The notes under the pieces were generated by a model. It saw only the letters and a program-made list of their open reading frames with translations. It searched no databases and was not told the DNA's origin. A DNA stretch of 64,000 nucleotides from Phycisphaeraceae bacterium (lineage in GTDB: Bacteria > Planctomycetota > Phycisphaerae > Phycisphaerales > UBA1924): NCBI GenBank assembly GCA_019636625.1, contig JAHBXE010000001.1, positions 372,001 to 436,000 on the forward strand. The letters run 5' to 3'. Made by a program: the position numbers and the translations under genes. This document shows positions 57,358-64,000 of the stretch, piece by piece (position 1 is the first letter of the stretch; every line of letters starts with the position of its first letter).

Positions 57358-59291
57358 GGCGTTTCCTTCGACTGCGGCAGACGCCACATCGGCTCCGCGA
57401 CTTCCACGAAGCGTGGGGACATGAGCAGGAGGGACTGTTCAACACTGAGTGTGCCCATCGGCATGGCGCGCAGGGCGGCTCGTGCCAGGGCGGAACCCGA
57501 GGCTTCACGCGGGCCAACGCCGATGAGTTGCGATTCTTCCGCGGCGAAACTGACCGCCGCCGCCGGGATGACCAGGGCCGGGGCGATTTTCAGCATCATG
57601 GCCAAGGAACCGGCGGCGCTGACGAGGCCGGACCGGTCGGCGCGGGTTTCGGTCACGAGGTCCTCGCCCCGCCAGTAGGTGAACGTAACTCGGGACCTTG
57701 CGCCCGTCGCCAACTCCTTGTACAGGGGCACGACCAGGCCCGGGTCCCGGGTTGCTCCGTGCGGCGAACGAACCAGGTTAGATACAGCGCTCCCCGCCAT
57801 GCTCAGCAGGCCGTAGCCATCCTTCATGGTGCGGGGTGTGTCAGAGAAACTCATCGACACCAGCGGCTTGCCTTCCGGCAGGCGCGACCGGAACGAGGCG
57901 TTGGCCATCAGGCCGCCGTCGCCCTTGCCCGAGGCCTGGCGAGCCGCCGCGACAGCGCCCTGCGGGATCGGCGAGAAGACCAGCCACTCCTTGGTCATGG
58001 CCATGGTCAGTTCAAGCGGGACGGGCACGCCGGGGAAGCGAAGTGTCATCAGGTCCGTCTCGCCGTCCTTCCACGAGGCGACGTTGATGTACGCCGCGGG
58101 GAGGTCCGACTCCTCGACGGCCTGGTTGGCCGCGGCGGCGAACTTGTTCATCGCCCCGACGGCCTTGGCACGATCGCGGAACTTCATCATCGCGACCATG
58201 GATGTCAGGCCGCCGCCGCCGGTGGTCTCCGACATGTAGACCGCGGCGGTGCCGCCCATGGCGTCGAGGAGGTCCTTCTGCAGGTCCACGCCGGTGTGCT
58301 GCTTGATCTGAGACAGCACCTCCTGGCCTTCATCCCCGAGTTGCGAAACCGAGGCGAGCAGGTAGCCGAACCCGTCTTCTCCGATCTTCGCCATGTAGAC
58401 ATCGGTCGCGTCCGCGGGGACGACGGCGTAGTCGGCGGGGGTGAGCGGGGTCTGGCTCAGGTGCAGAGTGCCGGCGAAGGGTTTGACGCCCTCCCAGGTT
58501 GAGAGGCTGACGGACTCATCCTTCGTGATCCCGGCGATGTAACTGATCTTGACGGCCTGCTCCCCGATCAGGCCCATCTCCTTCACGCCCGAGAGCATTT
58601 CTTCCACCATCGGGCCGCCGGCGCCGAGTTGGTTGGCCATGTCCTTGAGCGGTGTGAGGCCGGCAAAGTCCATCCGCGCGCGGATCAGCGGCTCGAAGCC
58701 GTCGGCCTTTGGCAAGGCGGCGGCGGCGGCGCCGTCCGCATCGTTCATGGTTCCAAAGACCACTTCGTAGCGCCACCCATCTTTGGCGTTTCGCGGACCG
58801 AAACTCACCAGCCCTACCGGCGTCTGGATATCCGACATCCCCTTCCAGCGGGTGCCGGTCTTTTTGATGCGTTGGCCCGACTGGGCCATGAGTCCCGAGA
58901 CGGTGGTGTGGACCTCGCCGGCCGCGGCTTCATCGCCGATGAGGAAACTGATGCCGATGCCGTAGCCGAAGAGCCCGCCGGTGGGCAGGTCGCCGTCGTA
59001 GGCGACCATGAGGCGGAAGGGCTTGCCGATGCAGGTCATGACGGTGTTGAAGATGCCCGCGGCCTCGGGCGGCAAGTCGGGGAGTTCGCCGGGCAGTTCC
59101 TTCACGCGGCCGGGCAGCATGGCCAGAGCCCGGACAAGGCCCTGGTCCTTGGCGTCGGGCAGCATCCTGTCCATCGAGGCGGTATCGACGATCAGGACGG
59201 TCCCCTTCGTGTACGGCTCGGGCTGCGCGATGGACACGCTTGTAGTGAGACCGACCACCGCCACCAGTCCGATCGCGCCGCACCGATTCAT
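57354..59291 (-). CDS. Large exported protein, DUF3352-like
   Basis: 645 residues. The signal peptide (residues 1-22, ending SIAQ) precedes a repetitive alpha/beta body that resembles DUF3352-type exported proteins: KPFRLMVAYDGD, TPADYAVVPADATDVYMAKIGE (in two pieces), LQKDLLDAMGGTAAVYMS and ELTMAMTKEWLVFSPIPQG are typical segments, including the recurrent strand-Asp-Val pattern. Function unknown. It is followed, with a 4-bp overlap, by a second member of the same type. AAAGGAGG precedes the ATG at good spacing and TACGAT (59314-59319, minus strand) is a plausible -10, giving a short leader. Confidence 0.72.
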   Translation of the reverse strand: MNRCGAIGLVAVVGLTTSVSIAQPEPYTKGTVLIVDTASMDRMLPDAKDQGLVRALAMLPGRVKELPGELPDLPPEAAGIFNTVMTCIGKPFRLMVAYDGDLPTGGLFGYGIGISFLIGDEAAAGEVHTTVSGLMAQSGQRIKKTGTRWKGMSDIQTPVGLVSFGPRNAKDGWRYEVVFGTMNDADGAAAAALPKADGFEPLIRARMDFAGLTPLKDMANQLGAGGPMVEEMLSGVKEMGLIGEQAVKISYIAGITKDESVSLSTWEGVKPFAGTLHLSQTPLTPADYAVVPADATDVYMAKIGEDGFGYLLASVSQLGDEGQEVLSQIKQHTGVDLQKDLLDAMGGTAAVYMSETTGGGGLTSMVAMMKFRDRAKAVGAMNKFAAAANQAVEESDLPAAYINVASWKDGETDLMTLRFPGVPVPLELTMAMTKEWLVFSPIPQGAVAAARQASGKGDGGLMANASFRSRLPEGKPLVSMSFSDTPRTMKDGYGLLSMAGSAVSNLVRSPHGATRDPGLVVPLYKELATGARSRVTFTYWRGEDLVTETRADRSGLVSAAGSLAMMLKIAPALVIPAAAVSFAAEESQLIGVGPREASGSALARAALRAMPMGTLSVEQSLLLMSPRFVEVAEPMWRLPQSKETP

Positions 59292-59513
59292 GGAGACCTC
59301 CTTTGATGACTCAATCGTACGGCGAGGTTGTACCGGCCGCGCGTTGGACGGTTACCCCCTGCGCCACTCTTCAACCTGAATGGGACATCGCCCGGGCCGA
59401 TTTCAGCGCGGGGTGATCGGCCGGGGGGCGAGATCGATGCCCGATGCCGGGTGTGCGGCGCGGTATGAGCGGATACGGCCGCGTGGCGAGGTGGGCGATG
59501 CCTCTCTCGCGGC

Positions 59514-60665
59514 TTACCCGTTCTTCTTCTCAAACTCCCGCATGAACGCCGCCAGCGCCTCGCACCCGGCCTTGGGGAAGGCGTTGTAGATGCTGGCCCG
59601 CATGCCGCCGGTGGCCCGGTGGCCCTTGAGGCCGTCCATGCCGGCCTTCTTGGCTTCGGAGACGAAGAGGTCGTCGAGCTTTTCGTTGGGCGTGCGGAAG
59701 GTGAGGTTCATGAGAGAGCGGGCCTCGGGCCTGGCGTGGCCCTTGTAGAACTTCGAGCCGTCGATGACGTCGTACACGAGCTTGGCCTTGGCCTCGTTGT
59801 GCTTCTGCATGGCCGCGAGGCCGCCGCTCCTGGCGATCCACTTGGCGACCAGGCCCATGACGTAGACGGCGAAGACGGGCGGCGTGTTGGGGCGGGAGAA
59901 CTCGGGGACGAAGGTGCGGTACTGGAGGAGCTCCGGGATGTCCTTGGCGCCCTTCTCGATCAGGTCGTCGCGGATGATGCAGAGGGTGACGCCCGCGGGT
60001 CCCATGTTCTTCTGGGCGCCGGCGTAGACCATGGCGAACTTCGAGATATCGATGGGCCGGGAGTAGAAGTGGCTGGAGGCGTCGCAGATGAGGGGCACGC
60101 CGGCGGGGACGGCGGGGATGCGGAACCACTCGGTCCCGTAGAGCGTGTTGTTGGAGCAGTAGTGCACGAAGGCGGGGGAGGCGGAGTACTTGATCTGGTC
60201 GTCCGCGGGGATGTAGGAGTGGTTCTGGTCCTTGGTGGTGGCGGCGAGGTGGGCGGTGCCGAAGTTGGGGCCCATCTTGGCCGCCTGGTCGAAGGTCTTC
60301 TGGGACCAGTGGCCGGTGACGATGTAGTCGCCAGTAGACCCCTTGGGCATGAAGTTCATGGGGATCATGTGGTTCTGGGCCGAGGCGCCGCCGGTGAGGT
60401 AGAGGATGCGGTAGTTGGCGGGGATGTTGGCGAGCTTGCGGATGTCGGCCTCGCACTCTTCGAAGATCTTGTCGACGACCTTGCCGCGGTGCGAATGTTC
60501 GAGGATGCCGATGCCCGAGCCGGCGATGTTCCAGACGTCCTGTTGGACCTGGCGGAGGACATCCTCGGGCAGGCAGCCGGGGCCGGCGGAGAAGTTGAAG
60601 ACGCGGTCGGTGCCGGTGGCGGGGTTCTTGGTGGACGGGGCGGCGGGCGCGGCGGACGCGAGCAT
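59514..60665 (-). CDS. serC: Phosphoserine aminotransferase SerC
   Basis: 383 residues. A class V PLP-dependent aminotransferase making phosphoserine from 3-phosphohydroxypyruvate in serine synthesis. The PLP lysine is Lys219 in AGAQKNMGPAG, preceded by ASSHFYSRPID, and TGGASAQNHMIPMNF near residue 91 binds the cofactor phosphate. FNFSAGPGCLPEDVL opens the conserved N-terminus. The first 15 residues (Ala/Pro-rich) are an extension. GGAGG precedes the ATG. No serA or serB is adjacent. TACAAT (60690-60695, minus strand) is a plausible -10 element. Confidence 0.94.
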   Translation of the reverse strand: MLASAAPAAPSTKNPATGTDRVFNFSAGPGCLPEDVLRQVQQDVWNIAGSGIGILEHSHRGKVVDKIFEECEADIRKLANIPANYRILYLTGGASAQNHMIPMNFMPKGSTGDYIVTGHWSQKTFDQAAKMGPNFGTAHLAATTKDQNHSYIPADDQIKYSASPAFVHYCSNNTLYGTEWFRIPAVPAGVPLICDASSHFYSRPIDISKFAMVYAGAQKNMGPAGVTLCIIRDDLIEKGAKDIPELLQYRTFVPEFSRPNTPPVFAVYVMGLVAKWIARSGGLAAMQKHNEAKAKLVYDVIDGSKFYKGHARPEARSLMNLTFRTPNEKLDDLFVSEAKKAGMDGLKGHRATGGMRASIYNAFPKAGCEALAAFMREFEKKNG

Positions 60666-60689
60666 GGCGGTTCCTCCAGAGTTTCGACG

Positions 60690-60695
60690 ATTGTA
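60690..60695 (-). promoter_or_regulatory. Predicted -10 element of serC
   Basis: TACAAT on the minus strand, 24 bp before the ATG, implies a leader of about 17 bases that includes the GGAGG ribosome-binding site. A clear -35 element was not seen. Confidence 0.45.
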
Positions 60696-60846
60696 CCCCG
60701 GCGTTTACAGCAGGATTCTGAGCCCGGCTCGCCGGACGTGACGGTCGTGGGTGAGCGTTGAACGCAATCCCTTTTCGGGGAGCGGGCTCGGTCATCTCCC
60801 CCGGTCGTCCCGATTGACCTCGCGGAAACGCCCGCCGGGCGCCGGG

Positions 60847-62553
60847 CTACGCGCTGAGCGCCCGGACCACTTCCTCGACGGTTGTCACGCCGGCGCGGAC
60901 CTTGGCGAAGCCGTCCTCCAGCAGGGTGGTGAGATCGCCGCTGCGCTTGGCCGCTGCCGCGATTTCGTGGGCGCTGGCCCGGCGCATGATCATTTCCCGG
61001 AGTTCGTCGGTCATCGTGAGCAGTTCGTAGACGCCCAGCCGACCGCGGTACCCGGTGTTGCGGCAGGCCTTGCACCCCGTCCCCTTGCGAAGGCGATCCC
61101 CCGGGCGGGGTTCCCAGCCATCGGGCAGTTCGCCTTTCTCCGGCGTCCACGGGGCGGCGCAGGCCTCGCACACGCGGCGGACGAGGCGCTGGGCCATGAT
61201 CCCCTCGACGGAGCTGGACACGAGGAACGGCTCCACGCCCATGTCGAGCAATCGGGTCGTGGCCCCAGCGGCGTCGTTGGTGTGGAGGGTGCTGAACACG
61301 AGGTGGCCGGTGAGGGAGGCCTGCACGGCAGTCTCGGCGGTTTCCTTGTCGCGGATTTCGCCGATCATCACCACGTCGGGGTCGTGGCGGAGGACGGAGC
61401 GCAGGCCGGCCGAGAAGTCCAGCCCCACCTTGTGGTTGACCTGGATCTGGTTCACGCCGGAGACGTGGTATTCGACCGGGTCCTCGACGGTGATGACCTT
61501 GACCTCATCGCTGACGATGCGGTTGAGCGAGGCGTAGAGGGTGGTGCTCTTGCCGCTGCCGGTCGGGCCGGTGACGAGCAGGATGCCGTGCGGGCGGTTG
61601 ATCAGGCGGTCCCACCGGGCGAGCACGCCCTCGGGCATGCCCAGGTCCTCCAGGCCCATGAGCACCGCCGACTTGTTCAGCACGCGGAGCACGACGCCCT
61701 CGCCGAAGAGCATGGGGATCACGCTCACGCGGAGGTCGTACTCCCCGCCCGACTGGTCCAGCGGCACGCCGGGCATCCGGTGGCGGAAGGTGATCCGGCC
61801 GTCCTGCGGGCGACGCTTCTCCGCGATGTTCAGGTTGGCCATGATCTTCAGGCGGGAGATGACGGCCGCGGCGAAGCGGTTGATGGTCGGCGGGACGTTG
61901 GCCCGCTGGAGGACGCCGTCGATGCGGTAGCGGACGATGAGTTCGCGTTCGTAGGGCTCGATGTGGACGTCGGTGGCGCGATCCTTGATCGCCTCGATGA
62001 GGATCTCGTTCACGAGCTTGATGACGGAGGCTTCCTGGGCCTGCTCGATCTCCTCGGCGGCGGCGTCCCCGCCGGCCTGGGAGGCTTCGCCGGCGGCGCC
62101 GGTCAGCTCGGTGAGGGTGTCGCCGCCGACGCCGTAGTTGGCGCGGATGAACTTGTGGAGGTCGTCCTCATCGGCGAGGACCAGTTCGATGGAGCAGCCG
62201 GTGAGGAGGCGGAGCTCGTCGAGAACGGAGAGTTCGAAGGGGTCGCTGGTGGCGACGGTGAGGGTGGGGGGGGAGGTCTCGGAGCGGGCGATGGGGACGC
62301 AGTTCTGCTTGTAGACGAGCTTGGCGGGCAGGGCTTCGAGGACCTTGGGCTCGACCACGACCGAGCCGAGGTCGATGACGGGCATGTGGAACTGGTCGCC
62401 GATCGCGGCCAAGACCTGCTCCCTGGAGACGACGCCCATGCGGACGAGCACCCGGTCCAGACGCTCCCCGCTGGCCCGCTGCTCGGCGATGGCCGCCTCC
62501 ATTTGGCCCTTGGTGACCAGCCCGCGTTCGAGCAAGACCGCTCCTATGCCCAT
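60847..62553 (-). CDS. Type II secretion / type IV pilus assembly ATPase (GspE/PilB family)
   Basis: 568 residues. The N-terminal GspE-type domain (residues 1-160) is followed by the AAA-like ATPase core: Walker A GPTGSGKST (329-337), Walker B VVMIGEIRD (394-402), FSTLHTND His box, and the tetracysteine zinc motif Cys462, Cys465 (CEAC) and Cys494, Cys497 (CKAC). It powers assembly of a pseudopilus or pilus. The adjacent genes give no clue, so GspE and PilB cannot be separated by context. TAGAAT (62560-62565, minus strand) lies 6 bp before the ATG, with no Shine-Dalgarno sequence. Confidence 0.9.
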   Translation of the reverse strand: MGIGAVLLERGLVTKGQMEAAIAEQRASGERLDRVLVRMGVVSREQVLAAIGDQFHMPVIDLGSVVVEPKVLEALPAKLVYKQNCVPIARSETSPPTLTVATSDPFELSVLDELRLLTGCSIELVLADEDDLHKFIRANYGVGGDTLTELTGAAGEASQAGGDAAAEEIEQAQEASVIKLVNEILIEAIKDRATDVHIEPYERELIVRYRIDGVLQRANVPPTINRFAAAVISRLKIMANLNIAEKRRPQDGRITFRHRMPGVPLDQSGGEYDLRVSVIPMLFGEGVVLRVLNKSAVLMGLEDLGMPEGVLARWDRLINRPHGILLVTGPTGSGKSTTLYASLNRIVSDEVKVITVEDPVEYHVSGVNQIQVNHKVGLDFSAGLRSVLRHDPDVVMIGEIRDKETAETAVQASLTGHLVFSTLHTNDAAGATTRLLDMGVEPFLVSSSVEGIMAQRLVRRVCEACAAPWTPEKGELPDGWEPRPGDRLRKGTGCKACRNTGYRGRLGVYELLTMTDELREMIMRRASAHEIAAAAKRSGDLTTLLEDGFAKVRAGVTTVEEVVRALSA

Positions 62554-62669
62554 GATCCCATTCTACTTCGGTTCGACCGCGCGCCGAGCCCGAAGTTATC
62601 GGTTTGTGGGTCCGGGAACGTGTCCGCAAAGCTCCGCCGCACGAGAATCTCGCCGGCCCGGACGCCCTC

Positions 62670-62712
62670 CATGAGAGGGCCAGGCCCTCGCGGGGGCCCT
62701 GGCCCTCTCATG
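62670..62712. repeat. 15-bp perfect inverted repeat between divergent genes
   Basis: CATGAGAGGGCCAGG (62670-62684) is the exact reverse complement of 62698-62712, with a 13-bp spacer. No gene needs a terminator here: pilB and the next gene point away from each other. It could be an operator, a transcript hairpin or an intergenic repeat. No second copy was seen in the window. Confidence 0.7.
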
Positions 62713-62831
62713 GCCGGCTCTCACGCCGACGGGTTATCTTCCCACGCGCGGCGTTCCACGTGCCGCTCGCCTCCCGAATCAGGGAAATCTACCAGTGTTA
62801 TCAGACCCGGGTGCCTCGTACACTCTTCGTA

Positions 62832-63173
62832 ATGAATCGGGGCGGGCGTGCCAACTCCTCCTCGAAGACTCCGCTCGGCGCCTATCCGCGGCGGGACTAC
62901 TTCCCGGATGGCCCTCTGCCGGTTGATCTGCCGGTCCGGGCTGTGGAAACGCCGCCGCGAACCGAACCCTCGCCGCGCCTGCTCGTTCGAGCCGGGTCCG
63001 ATCGTGCCGTGCCCATCGACGTCACACACGCCGTTGTGTCTGCCGTCGCGTACGAACTCTGGAAGGTTCGCGGCGGCGATCCCGGCGAGAACTGGACCGA
63101 GGCCGAGCGCCAGGTGCTCGGCTGGTCAAGAACCATTCCGCGTGCCCGTCCATCCCCGCCATCCCGGAGGTGA
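62832..63173 (+). CDS. Small DUF2934-like protein
   Basis: 113 residues. The C-terminal part, HAVVSAVAYELWKVRGGDPG with ENWTEAERQVLGW, matches the short DUF2934 motif: an AYELW helix, an arginine-glycine turn, then ENW and an AER helix. The N-terminal part is rich in Pro and Arg. Function unknown. TACACT (62819-62824) lies 7 bp before the ATG and no Shine-Dalgarno sequence is present, so it fits the leaderless pattern. The next gene starts 4 bp after its stop, so the two are probably cotranscribed. Confidence 0.7.
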   Translation: MNRGGRANSSSKTPLGAYPRRDYFPDGPLPVDLPVRAVETPPRTEPSPRLLVRAGSDRAVPIDVTHAVVSAVAYELWKVRGGDPGENWTEAERQVLGWSRTIPRARPSPPSRR

Positions 63174-63176
63174 AGC

Positions 63177-63485
63177 GTGCAACTCAATCCGTCTCAGTCT
63201 TCGCCGGCGAACCCCCCGGATGCACCCGGGGCCCCTCGACTTTCGTTCAGCCGGGCCGTCGATCTGCTCGCCGCGACGAGGGGGCGCGAGGCCGGGTCCG
63301 ACCCGGGGCTTGAGCGGGCCCGGGAGGCGGCGGAGCGCTACGCCCGGCACGCGCTGGCGTGGATCGAGTCGCCCGATGCCGCGGAAGCGCCGGGATGGAT
63401 CGACCTGGCGCCGGAGCTGCCGGAGGATCCGGGGGTTCACGTTGTGTCCCGCCTTGGGCAGTGCCGGGACATCGGGCCAGACTGA
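63177..63485 (+). CDS. Small hypothetical protein
   Basis: 102 residues, unassigned. An N-terminal Pro/Ser-rich stretch is followed by an amphipathic helical region (residues 27-66: RAVDLLAATRGR, LERAREAAERYARHALAW) and an acidic Pro-containing tail. No signal peptide or membrane segment. The GTG start at 63177 has GGAGG 7 bp upstream and lies 4 bp after the previous stop, which supports coding. I do not recognise a family. Confidence 0.6.
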   Translation: MQLNPSQSSPANPPDAPGAPRLSFSRAVDLLAATRGREAGSDPGLERAREAAERYARHALAWIESPDAAEAPGWIDLAPELPEDPGVHVVSRLGQCRDIGPD

Positions 63486-63584
63486 TCGCATGGTGCGGGC
63501 GCTTCCAGAGGCCGCGCGGCCTTCCTACACTGCCCTTTTCACCCGTTCGCACGCACTCTGCGCCCCCTTTTATGGATTGACGCC

Positions 63585-64000
63585 ATGGCCACGACCACCA
63601 CGCCTCCGCCGACCAAAGCCGACGCCGCCGCCGCCTTCGCCCGCGGGCTGGAGGGCATCATCGCCGGCGAGTCCGCCATCTGCTCCGTCGAGCAGGGCAA
63701 ACTGATCTACCGCGGGTACGAGATCCACGATCTGGCGGCGCACGCCACGTTCGAGCAGGTTGCCTTCGTTCTCCTCGAAGGCCACAAACCTTCGGCGGAC
63801 GAGCTCAAGCGGTTCACGGGCGAACTCATCGCCGAGCGGGCCCTGCCCGAGCCGGTGGTGAACTTCCTGCTGTCGTCGGGCCCGATGCTCAAGGCCGGCA
63901 CGGCCGTGCCGATGGACATCCTGCGGACGAGCGTCTCGATCCTGGGGAATCTGGACAAGGAATCACAGGACAACTCCGCCGCGGCCAACCTCCGCAAGGC
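63585..64000 (+). CDS. gltA: Citrate synthase, N-terminal part (3' truncated by window edge)
   Basis: The visible 138 codons match the N-terminal region of citrate synthase: GLEGIIAGESAICSVEQGKLIYRGYEIHDLA (in two pieces), ATFEQVAFVLLEG, then NFLLSSGPMLKAGTAVPMDILRTSVSILG (in two pieces). The catalytic residues lie downstream of the window. It condenses oxaloacetate and acetyl-CoA in the TCA cycle; a 2-methylcitrate synthase cannot be excluded from this part alone. The ATG at 63585 begins an Ala/Thr-rich N-terminus. No clear Shine-Dalgarno sequence is seen. Confidence 0.9.
   Translation, partial: MATTTTPPPTKADAAAAFARGLEGIIAGESAICSVEQGKLIYRGYEIHDLAAHATFEQVAFVLLEGHKPSADELKRFTGELIAERALPEPVVNFLLSSGPMLKAGTAVPMDILRTSVSILGNLDKESQDNSAAANLRK

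Noticed and set aside
60751-62832. A long plus-strand open frame (about 690 codons) opposite pilB
   Set aside because: It is antisense to a clear ATPase gene with intact Walker and cysteine motifs; its translation has no family resemblance and its composition is that of a reverse-strand shadow in GC-rich DNA.
1-64000. CRISPR arrays, insertion sequences, prophage or integrative elements
   Set aside because: No repeat-spacer arrays, transposase or integrase genes, terminal inverted repeats with target duplications, or phage genes were seen.

Overview
The window is a high-GC bacterial chromosome segment that looks like a planctomycete of the class Phycisphaerae. Supporting this are an exported protein ending in two 30-residue dockerin-like repeats built on the core LLTANDFQCFLN, a PEP-CTERM-tagged exported protein, tandem zinc-ribbon membrane proteins, an HU protein with a basic N-terminal tail, a lysine/alanine/proline-rich DksA-like protein, and the menaquinone-type UbiD decarboxylase. 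This is an inference from gene content; there is no rRNA or marker phylogeny in the window. I found no tRNA, rRNA, CRISPR array, prophage or insertion sequence. The content is mostly core metabolism and housekeeping, densely packed on both strands.

Layout: 1-2.4 kb holds two CNNM/CorC-type proteins (the first cut by the window edge) and a thioredoxin-fold protein. 2.4-8.1 kb holds a DUF1015 protein, purQ, two zinc-ribbon membrane proteins and mnmA. 8.1-14.1 kb holds a minus-strand unit ribF-nrnA-DNA methyltransferase, divergent from putA. 14.1-19.7 kb holds a small exported protein with a structured leader, a lipoprotein, an HTH-receiver regulator divergent from a large exported HEAT-repeat protein, and ygfZ. 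19.8-27.7 kb holds an M42 peptidase, a sulfotransferase, pyruvate dehydrogenase E2 and E1-beta with a four-helix-bundle gene between them, an intradiol-dioxygenase-like protein, an aldehyde dehydrogenase and the PEP-CTERM protein. 27.8-34.4 kb holds a phosphoesterase, a GNAT enzyme, a ThiF/MoeB-type E1, a DinB-like protein, a metallo-beta-lactamase-fold hydrolase, a cupin, a tetratricopeptide-like membrane protein and lspA.

34.4-40.3 kb holds a DksA-like gene overlapping lspA, accA, proC, a two-gene ABC transporter and a methyltransferase. 40.3-46.9 kb holds ubiD, an ATP-grasp ligase, a zinc metallopeptidase, a PBP4-type D,D-peptidase and a small unknown gene. 47.2-55.9 kb holds a receiver protein, a GNAT protein, the dockerin-bearing exported protein, psuG, an M28 peptidase, HU, an EEP-family nuclease and a 2-hydroxyacid dehydrogenase. 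56-64 kb holds a pair of large exported proteins, serC, a GspE/PilB ATPase, two small genes and the start of citrate synthase.

The strongest unexplained signal is in gene starts. About 18 genes lack a Shine-Dalgarno sequence and instead have a TANNNT -10-like hexamer 5-9 bases before the start codon, which suggests widespread leaderless transcription. Several are divergent pairs with 12-62 bp between start codons. Genes with a Shine-Dalgarno sequence usually lack that hexamer. Other leads are an exported HEAT protein with an embedded receiver-like domain lacking the phospho-acceptor, a possible ATP-grasp/zincin/PBP4 peptide module, and an orphan methyltransferase overlapping mnmA. No clear defence or mobile system was found.
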